Below, one piece after another: positions 1 to 8,192 of a stretch of DNA of 11,867 bases. Within the stretch, counting starts at the first letter, position 1, and the number at the start of each line of letters is the position of its first letter. The notes beneath the pieces are model-generated. The model worked only from the letters and a program-made list of their open reading frames with translations. It was not told the origin of the DNA and ran no database searches. The position numbers and the translations under genes were made by a program. This stretch comes from JAHDBG01 sp963922685 (GTDB taxonomy: Bacteria; Pseudomonadota; Gammaproteobacteria; Chromatiales; Chromatiaceae): NCBI GenBank assembly GCA_963922685.1, contig CAWUJM010000048.1:1-11867 (forward strand), given 5' to 3'.

Positions 1-1
1 A

Positions 2-166
2 CGCCTCAAAAACCACTTCGCGACGCTCAACCAACTTTTCAGCGGGAATTGCTGGGAGTTGTTACAGACATTTGACAATACGTATGGTTTTCGTTTTCCG
101 TTATTCCGGCAATGGCTGGCATACTATCACCCTGTCCGCCGGGAGCGCGAAGGCATCAGGATCTGA
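2..166 (+). CDS. 3' end of an unidentified protein-coding gene (partial)
   Basis: One frame is open from the left edge to a TGA at 164-166 and encodes 54 residues; the other two plus-strand frames are less convincing (frame 1 stops early, at about base 75). The peptide has a normal, protein-like composition rich in aromatic residues, for example FDNTYGFRFPLFRQW in the middle, and ends in a basic tail (VRREREGIRI). It would be the C-terminus of a gene that begins left of the window, reading toward aceE. I do not recognise the family and propose no function. The call rests only on the open frame and its composition, so it could be a chance ORF. Confidence 0.4.
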   Translation, partial: RLKNHFATLNQLFSGNCWELLQTFDNTYGFRFPLFRQWLAYYHPVRREREGIRI

Positions 167-239
167 TGCAGAGATGAAGCAAACACATGTCATCGTAAAC
201 AGAGACTGAGCACGCTGGTGGTGTCTACCTGAAAATAGC

Positions 240-397
240 GACACAGGTGGTTGCCCTCCTGTGCCTGGAGGGGCATGGCCCGAGTCTGTTCTCCGAGGGC
301 GTCTGCGGCCATGGATGGCCGCAGCCGAGCCCCCACGGATGGGTTTACGGCGTACCTCGGAGAATAGATTCGGGCCATGCTGACACAGATGGTTGCT
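240..397. repeat. Folded intergenic repeat with a long imperfect hairpin and two inner hairpins
   Basis: Arms 273-298 and 355-380 are inverted repeats of 26 bases with only two mismatches, and both become G-U pairs in the plus-strand RNA. Inside lie a perfect 10-bp inverted repeat (303-312 with 315-324, two-base spacer) and a second stem (324-332 with 341-351, with a two-base bulge), giving a three-stem, cloverleaf-like fold. A 6-bp stem (254-259 with 267-272) sits just left of the outer arm. Near-identical 16-base direct repeats (240-255 and 382-397, two mismatches) bracket the unit. From memory, closely similar elements are dispersed between genes in gammaproteobacteria such as Halomonas and Marinobacter. 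They are often mis-annotated as small proteins because their minus strand is open, as here at 190-432. Whether the element acts as RNA, as a terminator or as a mobile repeat is not known to me. Confidence 0.75.
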
Positions 398-432
398 ACC
401 ATGCTTAGAGTTTCATGGCCTCGGAGTATCAA

Positions 433-574
433 CCCATATCATTCTGAATCGCATCTCCGGAAAATTCAGGCTCGTAATTCTGGCAGAAATCTGTTTGAAT
501 AGCCGGTTAGCTTACGCCTGACTGATGTCGCGTATGCATCAGATCAATCTTGTTATTGTTAATGTGGATAGCTC
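433..574 (+). promoter_or_regulatory. Leader of the aceE-aceF-lpdA operon, with a small dyad
   Basis: This stretch between the intergenic repeat and aceE has no gene and must hold the operon promoter unless transcription enters from upstream. I could not find a convincing -35/-10 pair: TTGAAT at 495-500 has no good -10 partner at the usual distance. A short dyad, CTGATG (522-527) and CATCAG (537-542) around a nine-base centre, lies about 33 bases before the aceE start and could be an operator. It does not match the known PdhR site. Only a weak purine stretch (TGGATA, 565-570) precedes the aceE ATG. Confidence 0.3.
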
Positions 575-3241
575 ATGACACGCCAAACCGATCAGGATCC
601 GACAGAAACTCAGGAATGGCTGGACGCACTGGACGCCGTGCTGGCCCATGAAGGCCCGGAACGTGCGCATTATCTGCTGGAATCGCTCATTCAGCGGGCA
701 CAATGTGGTGGTGTGCGACTACCCTACACGGCAAACACCGCTTATCTGAATACGCTGACCCCGGCGCAACAGAGTCCTTATCCGGGCAACCAGGCACTCG
801 AATCGCGTCTGCGCGCGATTATCCGCTGGAATGCGATGGCGATGGTGGTACATGCGAACCGCAAATCATCCGAACTGGGCGGCCATATCGCCAGCTTTGC
901 CTCAGTAGCAACCTTGTTTGATGTCGGGTTCAATCACTTTTTTCGCGCCACCAGTGCGGATCAGGAAGGTGATCTGGTCTTTTTTCAGGGACATTCTGCT
1001 CCGGGCGTCTATTCCCGTGCCTTTTTAGAAGGTCGGCTCACTGAAGAACATCTGGAAAGATTCCGACAGGAAGTAGATGGTGGCGGGCTCTCTTCTTATC
1101 CGCATCCCTGGCTGATGCCGGATTTCTGGCAGTTTCCAACCGTCTCCATGGGCCTGGGCCCGATTATGGCGATCTATCAGGCGCGCTTCATGCGCTATCT
1201 GCAGGATCGTCAGCTGATTCAGAATGCAGCAGAGCGCAAGGTCTGGGCATTTCTTGGCGATGGCGAGGTGGACGAACCCGAATCGCTCGGTGCAATTTCA
1301 CTGGCCGCGCGGGAGCGGCTGGATAATCTGGTGTTTGTGGTCAACTGCAACCTGCAGCGGCTGGATGGCCCGGTACGCGGCAATGGCAAGATCATTCAGG
1401 AACTGGAGGCCGTCTTCCGGGGGGCTGGCTGGCATGTGCTGAAGGTGGTCTGGGGCGGTTCCTGGGATCCGCTACTGGAACGAGATCAGGATGGTATCCT
1501 GCTGCAACGCATGCAGGAAGCGGTGGATGGGGACTATCAGGCGTACAAAGCGAACGATGGTGCCTATGTGCGCAAACACTTTTTCGGCGCATCGCCGGAA
1601 CTGGCTGCGATGGTGCAGAACCTGTCCGATGAAGACATCTGGCGACTGCAGCGCGGCGGACACGATCCGGTCAAGATCTATGCGGCGTATGCTGAAGCGA
1701 TGGCGCATACCGGACAGCCAACAGTCATCCTGGCGAAGACCGTCAAGGGCTACGGGATGGGGAGTGCAGGCGAAGGTCAGAATATCACCCATTCGCAGAA
1801 AAAGATGGGTACCGAAGCCCTGAAAGAATTTCGTGACCGGTTCAGCATCCCGATTGCGGACGATAAGATTGCGTCAGCACCCTATTACAAACCGGCTCCG
1901 GACAGTCCGGAGATGCAATATCTGCACGACCGGAGGCAGACACTGGGCGGCTATCTGCCAAGTCGGCGCCGCGTTGCGAACACACTGCCGATTCCACCGC
2001 TGGAGGCATTTCAGGCCTTACTCGGTGGCAGTGGCGAGCGCGAAATGTCTACCACCATGGCATTTGTACGCTTCCTCGGGCTGCTGCTGCGGGATAAACA
2101 GGTCGCACCCTATGTCGTGCCGATTGTGCCGGACGAAGCGCGCACCTTCGGGATGGAAGGATTATTCCGTCAGATCGGCATTTATTCGTCTGTCGGGCAG
2201 CTGTATACCCCGGTTGACTCGGATCAGGTGATGTATTACCGCGAAGCCCAGCAAGGGCAGGTCCTGCAGGAAGGGATCAACGAAGCCGGTGCGATGTCCT
2301 CCTGGATCGCAGCAGCGACCTCGTACAGCAATCATGGCGTCAGCATGATCCCGTTCTATATCTATTATTCGATGTTTGGTTTCCAGCGTATCGGTGACCT
2401 GGCCTGGGCTGCCGGCGATATGCAGGCGCGCGGCTTTATGCTCGGCGGTACCGCCGGGCGCACAACACTGGCAGGTGAAGGGCTGCAGCATCAGGACGGA
2501 CACAGCCACCTGATGGCGAATACCATCCCGAACTGCCGGGCATACGATCCGACCTTTGCGTATGAACTGGCAGTGATCCTGCAGCACGGGATGCACGAGA
2601 TGTATGTCGAACAGCAGAACCTGTTCTACTATGTCACGGTGATGAACGAAAATTATCCGCAACCGGCGATGCCGGAGGGTGCAGACACGATTGCCGGGAT
2701 ACTGCGTGGTATCTATCGGTACCAGCAAGGCGGTAAACACAGACTGCGGGTGCAACTGATGGGTTCCGGCACTATCCTGCGCGAAGTGATCGCTGCAGCA
2801 GAATTACTGGAGCAGGACTGGCAGGTGTCGGCTGATGTGTGGAGTGTGACCAGCTTTAACGAACTACAACGGGATGGCAGCGACGTGGAACGCTGGAACC
2901 GGCTGCATCCGACCGAAACGCCGAAGACCAGTTATGTCACGCAGGTGCTGGCAGACACTGCGGGCCCTGCGATAGCCGCGACCGACTATATCCGTACCTA
3001 TGCGGAACAGATCCGGCCTTATCTGGCCGGAAAAGACTATGTCACGCTGGGCACAGACGGATTTGGCCGTTCGGATCTGCGCAGCCAGTTGCGTAAACAT
3101 TTCGAGGTCAACCGGTATTATGTCGCGGTTGCCGCCTTATATGCGCTGGCACAGCAGGGTGAAATGGATGCTGAGACAGTGGCGCAGGCCATAGCCGCTT
3201 ACCCGGTAGACCCGGAAAAACCCAATCCGATCAGCGTATAA
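575..3241 (+). CDS. aceE: Pyruvate dehydrogenase E1 component, homodimeric type
   Basis: This is the thiamine-diphosphate enzyme that decarboxylates pyruvate and transfers the acetyl group to the lipoyl arms of AceF, acting in the cytoplasm within the pyruvate dehydrogenase complex. It has 888 residues, almost exactly the length of E. coli AceE (887). The ThDP motif is intact: G228-D229-G230-E231 followed by N257-C258-N259. The other active-site positions known from E. coli AceE are also present: H104 and H140 in the N-terminal domain, H406 in the mobile loop (ITHSQKK), and E570 in INEAGAMSSW, the glutamate that activates the cofactor. The ATG at 575 gives a normal N-terminus (MTRQTDQDPTETQEWLDAL). 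The ribosome binding site is weak. It is first gene of the operon; aceF starts 26 bases after its stop. Nothing suggests loss of function. Confidence 0.97.
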   Translation: MTRQTDQDPTETQEWLDALDAVLAHEGPERAHYLLESLIQRAQCGGVRLPYTANTAYLNTLTPAQQSPYPGNQALESRLRAIIRWNAMAMVVHANRKSSELGGHIASFASVATLFDVGFNHFFRATSADQEGDLVFFQGHSAPGVYSRAFLEGRLTEEHLERFRQEVDGGGLSSYPHPWLMPDFWQFPTVSMGLGPIMAIYQARFMRYLQDRQLIQNAAERKVWAFLGDGEVDEPESLGAISLAARERLDNLVFVVNCNLQRLDGPVRGNGKIIQELEAVFRGAGWHVLKVVWGGSWDPLLERDQDGILLQRMQEAVDGDYQAYKANDGAYVRKHFFGASPELAAMVQNLSDEDIWRLQRGGHDPVKIYAAYAEAMAHTGQPTVILAKTVKGYGMGSAGEGQNITHSQKKMGTEALKEFRDRFSIPIADDKIASAPYYKPAPDSPEMQYLHDRRQTLGGYLPSRRRVANTLPIPPLEAFQALLGGSGEREMSTTMAFVRFLGLLLRDKQVAPYVVPIVPDEARTFGMEGLFRQIGIYSSVGQLYTPVDSDQVMYYREAQQGQVLQEGINEAGAMSSWIAAATSYSNHGVSMIPFYIYYSMFGFQRIGDLAWAAGDMQARGFMLGGTAGRTTLAGEGLQHQDGHSHLMANTIPNCRAYDPTFAYELAVILQHGMHEMYVEQQNLFYYVTVMNENYPQPAMPEGADTIAGILRGIYRYQQGGKHRLRVQLMGSGTILREVIAAAELLEQDWQVSADVWSVTSFNELQRDGSDVERWNRLHPTETPKTSYVTQVLADTAGPAIAATDYIRTYAEQIRPYLAGKDYVTLGTDGFGRSDLRSQLRKHFEVNRYYVAVAALYALAQQGEMDAETVAQAIAAYPVDPEKPNPISV

Positions 3242-3267
3242 CGTCGCGCTCTCAGAGGAGAAACAGC

Positions 3268-4860
3268 GTGGGACAACAAATCACAGTGACCCTGCCGGAT
3301 ATCGGCGACTTTAAGGACGTTGAGGTTGTCGAGCTGCTGGTCAGTGCAGGCGACACCATAGCCGCAGAAGATTCCGTCCTGACATTAGAAACGGACAAGG
3401 CAACGATGGAAATACCCGGCCCGCAGGCCGGCACCATTGTGCAGCTGCTGGTGCAGGTGGGTGATACCGTCAGCCAGGGCGATCCGATCCTGCTGCTGGA
3501 AACAGCGTCGGGTACCGCAGCAGCAGAACCGGAACCTGTTCCGGTTCCGGTTGAATCAGCCCCAACACTGACCGCAACAACCGTGGCCGACAAACCCACA
3601 GAACAGCCGATTCATATTCCGGACATCGGCGACTTTAAGGATGTCGAAGTCGTCGAAGTGCTGGTCAGTGTCGGCGATACCATCGCTGCGGAAGATGCTT
3701 TGCTGACATTAGAGACGGACAAGGCAACGATGGAAATTCCGGCACCCTGTGCCGGCACAATACAGACCCTACAGATCCAGGTGGGCGACCGGATCAATCA
3801 GGGTGACCAGATCGGCGTGGTGCAGACTACTGCCCCTGAGCCTGTAGCTATGCCAGAGTCAACAGCGAGCGCGCCACCTACTCCCCAGCCGACTGCAGCT
3901 TCGGCAGCTGCACCTGCACCTGCAGAGACGCCTCCCGCCGAGCCGGATGGACAGGCCAAGCCACATGCCGCACCGGGTGTGCGCCGCTTTGCGCGCGAAC
4001 TGGGCGTGGCCCTGCAGCAAGTGACCGGAACCGGGCGCAAGGGTCGTATTCTGAAGAGTGACGTGCAGAACCACGTGAAACAGGCACTGGCCGGCCAGAC
4101 AGACACAACGTCGAGTGGCACCTTCAGCCTGCCGGCAATGCCGGAGACAGATTACAGCCAGTGGGGTGAGGTAGAGCGCAAGCCGCTCAGCCGGATCAAA
4201 AAAATCAGTGGGCAGCACCTGCATAAGGCCTGGTTGGGCATCCCGCATGTCACCCAGTTTGACGAAGCGGATATTACCGAGCTGGAGGCATTCCGCAAGT
4301 CACAAAAAAAAGTTGCTGAAAAACAGGATATTAAACTAACCTTCATGCCCTTCCTGCTGAAGGCACTTACGGTAGCACTGGCCCGCTATCCACAATTTAA
4401 TGCATCATTATCAGCCGATGGTGCCGAACTGATTTATAAACAGTATTGCCACCTTGGCGTAGCAGTGGACACACCGAAGGGCCTGATGGTGCCAGTGATC
4501 CGGGATGTTGACCAGAAGAGTGTATTCGACCTGGCGCGGGAACTGATGACCATCAGTGCCAGGGCCCGTAAAGGCACCTTAACTGCACAGGATATGCAGG
4601 GCGGCTGTCTGTCGATCTCCAGCCTGGGCGGGATTGGCGGTACCCAGTTCACCCCGATCGTCAACGCACCTGAAGTCGCGATTCTGGGCGTCTCGCGGGC
4701 TGCGATGCAGCCGAAGTGGGATGGTGCAGCATTTCAGCCGCGTCTGATCATGCCATTCAGCGTGTCGTATGATCACCGGGTGATAGACGGTGCTGAAGGG
4801 GTGCGTTTTACCACCTGTCTGGCGAGCCTGCTCAGTGACATCCGCCAGCTGGTCCTGTAG
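3268..4860 (+). CDS. aceF: Dihydrolipoyllysine acetyltransferase, pyruvate dehydrogenase E2
   Basis: This is the core subunit of the pyruvate dehydrogenase complex: it carries acetyl groups on lipoyl-lysines and passes them to coenzyme A. Domains of the 530 residues in order: lipoyl domain 1 (about 3-76, lipoylated lysine K44 in ETDKATME), a Pro/Val/Ala linker, lipoyl domain 2 (about 111-184, K152 in the same motif), a flexible linker with Ala-Pro repeats (about 188-236), the peripheral subunit-binding domain (about 236-273, from VRRFARELGV), and the catalytic domain (about 300-530) with H503 and D507 in the DHRVIDG motif. E. coli AceF has three lipoyl domains; two is a common variant. The start is GTG at 3268, chosen because GAGGAG at 3255-3260 is well placed and the lipoyl domain begins immediately after. 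The two lipoyl domains are unusually alike even at codon level. Confidence 0.97.
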   Translation: MGQQITVTLPDIGDFKDVEVVELLVSAGDTIAAEDSVLTLETDKATMEIPGPQAGTIVQLLVQVGDTVSQGDPILLLETASGTAAAEPEPVPVPVESAPTLTATTVADKPTEQPIHIPDIGDFKDVEVVEVLVSVGDTIAAEDALLTLETDKATMEIPAPCAGTIQTLQIQVGDRINQGDQIGVVQTTAPEPVAMPESTASAPPTPQPTAASAAAPAPAETPPAEPDGQAKPHAAPGVRRFARELGVALQQVTGTGRKGRILKSDVQNHVKQALAGQTDTTSSGTFSLPAMPETDYSQWGEVERKPLSRIKKISGQHLHKAWLGIPHVTQFDEADITELEAFRKSQKKVAEKQDIKLTFMPFLLKALTVALARYPQFNASLSADGAELIYKQYCHLGVAVDTPKGLMVPVIRDVDQKSVFDLARELMTISARARKGTLTAQDMQGGCLSISSLGGIGGTQFTPIVNAPEVAILGVSRAAMQPKWDGAAFQPRLIMPFSVSYDHRVIDGAEGVRFTTCLASLLSDIRQLVL

Positions 4861-4878
4861 CCATACAGAGGAAACATC

Positions 4879-6300
4879 ATGAATCAGGATATACAAACTC
4901 AGGTTGTGGTACTCGGCGCCGGGCCGGGCGGTTACAGCGCAGCCTTTCGTGCTGCCGATCTGGGACAACGCGTGGTACTGATAGAACGCTACCCCACACT
5001 GGGCGGCGTCTGCCTGAATGTCGGGTGTATACCGTCCAAGGCACTGCTGCATACCGCCGAAGTGATCAACGAAGCAGCAGAGCTACAGGTGATGGGTGTG
5101 AAATACCCGGCACCGGAGATTGATCTGGATGCGATGCGGAGCGGCAAAGAACAGGTGGTCGGCAAGCTGACCGGTGGACTGGCAGCACTGGCGAAACAAC
5201 GCCAGGTGCAGGTGGTGCAGGGAGAAGGGCGTTTTGAGACAGATCGCCTGATTCAGGTCACAGCTGAGGATGGCCAGCAGACCCGGATACAGTTTGAACA
5301 CTGCATCATCGCAGCCGGATCGCGACCGGTACAGATCCCGGGCTTTCCGAACGACGATCCGCGCCTGATTGATTCGACCGGTGCGCTGGAGCTGGCCGAC
5401 ATCCCGCAACGGATGCTGATTCTGGGTGGTGGCATCATCGGGCTGGAGATGGCGACCGTCTATGCCACACTCGGCAGCCAGATCGACATTGTCGAACTGC
5501 AGCCAGGCCTGATGCCGGGGTGTGATCGCGATCTGGTGAAACCATTGCAGCAACGGCTGCAGAAACAGGTGAACCACATCTGGCTGAACACCAGAGTGGA
5601 TGCGATCAGCGCACAGGACGAAGGCCTGCAGGTCAGCTTTACCGGCGAACAGGCCCCTGAACCACAACAGTATGACCGGGTACTGGTCTCGGTCGGACGC
5701 GTCCCGAATGGCAGGCAGATCAACGCAGACGCCGCAGGTGTGCAGGTAGACGAGCGTGGCTATATTGCGGTGGATCAGAAAATGCGCACGAATGTACCGC
5801 ATATCTATGCCATCGGCGATATCGTTGGCAACCCGATGCTGGCCCACAAGGCGGTGCACGAAGGCCATGTCGCGGCAGAAGTGATCGCCGGAAAACCGGC
5901 GTTATTTGATCCGCTGACGATTCCGTCCGTCGCCTACACAGATCCGGAGGTCGCCTGGATGGGACTGACCGAAACCGCCGCGAAGGAACAAGGCATCGCG
6001 ATCGAAAAAGGTGTCTTTCCCTGGGCGGCGTCTGGCCGCGCTCTGGGCATACATCGTGCAGAAGGCCTGACTAAACTGATCTTTGATCCTGAGACAAAAC
6101 GCATTCTGGGTGCCGGCATCGTCGGGCGCAATGCCGGCGAGCTGATCGGAGAAACCGTGCTGGCACTGGAGATGGGCGCAGATGCCGAAGATATCGGCCT
6201 GACCATTCATCCGCATCCGACCCTGAACGAGTCCATCGGTATGGCGGCTGAAATGGCCGAGGGCACGATTACCGACCTGATGCCGCCCCGCCGCCGCTAA
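4879..6300 (+). CDS. lpdA: Dihydrolipoyl dehydrogenase, E3
   Basis: This FAD flavoprotein reoxidises the dihydrolipoyl groups of AceF and passes electrons to NAD+. It has 473 residues, the usual length for the family. FAD-binding motif GAGPGGYSAAFRAADLG lies near the N-terminus; the redox disulfide is C45/C50 in GGVCLNVGCIPSKA; the NAD-binding Rossmann motif is LGGGIIGLEMATVY (about 182-195); a second FAD motif is YAIGDIVG (about 311-318); and the catalytic His-Glu pair is H446 and E451 in HPHPTLNES. There is no N-terminal lipoyl domain, unlike some Lpd proteins. The ATG at 4879 has GAGGAA at 4868-4873, and the gene begins 18 bases after the aceF stop, so it is the third gene of the operon. 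It may also serve 2-oxoglutarate dehydrogenase and the glycine cleavage system, as in E. coli; that is inference. Confidence 0.97.
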   Translation: MNQDIQTQVVVLGAGPGGYSAAFRAADLGQRVVLIERYPTLGGVCLNVGCIPSKALLHTAEVINEAAELQVMGVKYPAPEIDLDAMRSGKEQVVGKLTGGLAALAKQRQVQVVQGEGRFETDRLIQVTAEDGQQTRIQFEHCIIAAGSRPVQIPGFPNDDPRLIDSTGALELADIPQRMLILGGGIIGLEMATVYATLGSQIDIVELQPGLMPGCDRDLVKPLQQRLQKQVNHIWLNTRVDAISAQDEGLQVSFTGEQAPEPQQYDRVLVSVGRVPNGRQINADAAGVQVDERGYIAVDQKMRTNVPHIYAIGDIVGNPMLAHKAVHEGHVAAEVIAGKPALFDPLTIPSVAYTDPEVAWMGLTETAAKEQGIAIEKGVFPWAASGRALGIHRAEGLTKLIFDPETKRILGAGIVGRNAGELIGETVLALEMGADAEDIGLTIHPHPTLNESIGMAAEMAEGTITDLMPPRRR

Positions 6301-6309
6301 GCCTGTCTG

Positions 6310-6675
6310 GTGACAAAAATACTCCTCTCAGCCTGCCTGCTGCACCTGTTACCGGCCTGCGCCATTAAATATCTGGATGAAACCACACAAACATGGCATC
6401 TGATCGGCATCGGTCATGTCAAACTACGCCTGACGCCACCTGCAGAAGGCGTACGTGCGGTCATCGCGGGCAATCAGACTGTCGGCATCAGCACAGGCTA
6501 CGCCAGGCAGGGGCCATTTATTTCACTTGGTTATGATAACCAGACCTTATTGCAGGTAATGGACGATACTCAGGTTCGTTTCGACTGGTCATCAGCCTCG
6601 CCATTCAGTATACAGATCGGCACCGTCTACCCGGAAAATAATACCACCGCAACACCTGATAAACACCCGGACTAA
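6310..6675 (+). CDS. Small predicted lipoprotein of unknown function
   Basis: The 121-residue product starts with a short signal peptide (MTKILLSACLLHLLPA) and a lipobox LPAC, so cleavage before C17 and lipid attachment are likely. The mature part of about 105 residues has alternating hydrophobic and polar residues suggesting beta strands, ends in a polar, Thr/Pro-rich tail and has no motif I recognise. The start is GTG at 6310, chosen because it puts the signal peptide at the N-terminus; no clear ribosome binding site precedes it. It lies nine bases after the lpdA stop, which suggests read-through or translational coupling with the pyruvate dehydrogenase operon. The next gene is also a lipoprotein, so the two may work together at a membrane, probably the outer one. 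I cannot name a family. Confidence 0.75.
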   Translation: MTKILLSACLLHLLPACAIKYLDETTQTWHLIGIGHVKLRLTPPAEGVRAVIAGNQTVGISTGYARQGPFISLGYDNQTLLQVMDDTQVRFDWSSASPFSIQIGTVYPENNTTATPDKHPD

Positions 6676-6689
6676 CACCGGAAACCATT

Positions 6690-7859
6690 ATGCAGAATCT
6701 ATACCGGATCATCATCCTGCCTGTGATATTACTCATGACAGCCTGTGCAGGCAATGTCGGCTACAACAGCATATTATTTCACACCCGATCTAATGTTGGT
6801 CTGGATTTCAGCCAGACACCACCTACATCAGAAATTACGATTGCACGTGAAGAAGGCGTCATTGAACCCAGCTTTGAAGGTGGCAAGACCTTACCCGTAG
6901 AAGCCAGTTTCAAGACAGGAAGCGACAGATTTTCCGGCTTTTTTCTGGGAATTGATCAGACCTTCGCCACAGGTGAGGCCGCTGTCGCAATGACCGCACT
7001 TTACCGGGCAGGAGATGCCGTATTACTCAAACCAGACGCCACAACAATAGCGGGATCCACACTCAGCAGCAGACAGTCCGTGATACTCGCAGATATTCAG
7101 GACAGGACAGGCCTCAGAGAATATTCGGGACTGCAATTATCCGCTATACCACAGGATGAAAATGGACAGGAAGTTCAATATCTGCAACCAGGCCAGGTCA
7201 AACCCTTAACCTTTATCACTAAAACGTCATTAGGTGCCGGAATCAACTGGACAGGAAATGCGCTGAGTGGTCTGCATGTGGGTTATAAACGTAAAGAGCT
7301 TGCCTGGGCACCTGTCAGTCTGTCTCAGGAAAATTCCGGATACCGGGCTGATACCCCTTCTTTACTGGCTACCATCAATTCAGACATGGTGGCAGATACA
7401 GATGAGAATCAGGGAAATAGTGTCCGATGGACTCAATATTTTGCCACCGGCGAGGCAGCAACCAATCTGGCCTTGCGACTGGATATCCGGACAACATTAC
7501 TCAAAGATGCCCTGCCAGGTATCAATAATAGTTCAGAAACACAAAGATTGGCCTTTTTAAGCTTGAATCGCTGCGCAAAACAGATAGAAAATACCTACTT
7601 GGGAAAATTATTCTATGATGCTAACAAGCAGGATCTGATTACCCCAACCACATTCAGAACAGCCTACCAGGCCTTCTCTGACTGGAAAAAGAATCAGAAT
7701 ACAGAAACAGAACAGGGGCTGAAAATGCAGAGGTCACTCTATCTGGCTGAAATACTGGCAAAGGTCTATCAGGATATTCCCGCCAACACAGACAAGATGA
7801 TTCAGCATGCTGACGTGGCCTGTTTACTAGCACCATCGCCCAGCATTCCGATAACATAA
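6690..7859 (+). CDS. Predicted lipoprotein of unknown function, 389 residues
   Basis: The N-terminus MQNLYRIIILPVILLMTAC is a lipoprotein signal peptide with lipobox MTAC, so C19 is the likely lipidated residue. A ribosome binding site (GGAAA, near 6679-6683) precedes the ATG. The mature protein begins GNVGYNSILF and contains NVGLDFSQTPPTSEITIARE and GVIEPSFEGGKTLPVEASF. I recall similar segments from uncharacterised proteobacterial lipoproteins but know no function. The seven-residue motif FATGEAA occurs twice, at 92-98 and 251-257, hinting at two related modules. The C-terminal 110 residues look helical and polar. The gene is more AT-rich, by eye, than the aceEF-lpdA genes before it. Secretion and lipidation are well supported; role and partners are unknown. 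Confidence 0.82.
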   Translation: MQNLYRIIILPVILLMTACAGNVGYNSILFHTRSNVGLDFSQTPPTSEITIAREEGVIEPSFEGGKTLPVEASFKTGSDRFSGFFLGIDQTFATGEAAVAMTALYRAGDAVLLKPDATTIAGSTLSSRQSVILADIQDRTGLREYSGLQLSAIPQDENGQEVQYLQPGQVKPLTFITKTSLGAGINWTGNALSGLHVGYKRKELAWAPVSLSQENSGYRADTPSLLATINSDMVADTDENQGNSVRWTQYFATGEAATNLALRLDIRTTLLKDALPGINNSSETQRLAFLSLNRCAKQIENTYLGKLFYDANKQDLITPTTFRTAYQAFSDWKKNQNTETEQGLKMQRSLYLAEILAKVYQDIPANTDKMIQHADVACLLAPSPSIPIT

Positions 7860-7874
7860 ACAAAGGATACCGCC

Positions 7875-8180
7875 ATGCCAGACTGGAAACAAACCAGTGT
7901 ACCCTACGCAATATGGCAACATTGTATAATCGACCTGAAACAGCTTGGCTATACCGTAAAGAATACAACATGCCCACCGGGATCTGCAGACTGCAATATC
8001 TCTTATTATACTGAAGATGATGACAATGCATGGGAAGTGAAATTTATTCGTTGTGATAATTGCCGGGATCTCGTGGGTTATCTGATAGCAGAAGGATTCA
8101 ACATTAAAGACGATGCCTGCACAAAACTGGTATCGGTACCGGAATGGTGTCGGATCCGGTACCGACCTGATATGACCTGA
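7875..8180 (+). CDS. Cysteine-rich hypothetical protein, 101 residues
   Basis: I do not recognise this protein. It has seven cysteines (17, 33, 40, 60, 63, 82, 92), including a CxxC at 60-63 (RCDNC), and no signal peptide or membrane segment, so it is probably cytoplasmic. Cysteines could bind a metal or form disulfides; this cannot be decided here. It starts at an ATG with AAAGGA (7861-7866) about eight bases upstream, 15 bases after the stop of the preceding lipoprotein gene, and ends 12 bases before the first Rpn-like gene. The same 12-base spacing recurs between the two Rpn-like genes, so it is probably cotranscribed with them. A functional link to the nucleases is possible but unproven. 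Confidence 0.68.
   Translation: MPDWKQTSVPYAIWQHCIIDLKQLGYTVKNTTCPPGSADCNISYYTEDDDNAWEVKFIRCDNCRDLVGYLIAEGFNIKDDACTKLVSVPEWCRIRYRPDMT
8133..8165 (+). repeat. Perfect 10-bp inverted repeat at the end of the 101-residue gene
   Basis: TCGGTACCGG at 8133-8142 and CCGGTACCGA at 8156-8165 form a perfect GC-rich stem with a 13-base loop, over the last codons of the upstream gene and just before the first Rpn-like gene. No T-run follows, so it is not a classical terminator. It could slow ribosomes or RNases at the gene boundary; this is inference. Confidence 0.5.
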
Positions 8181-8192
8181 TCAACAGCTCGC

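Noticed and set aside
190..432. Open minus-strand frame of 80 codons
   Set aside because: It lies across the folded repeat (240-397) and simply reads through its stems. The peptide resembles known spurious translations of such repeats, and no ribosome binding site or homologous protein is apparent.
2162..2755. Long minus-strand frame opposite aceE, and similar ones opposite aceF and lpdA
   Set aside because: These are shadows of the strongly supported plus-strand genes. They have no ribosome binding sites or family motifs.
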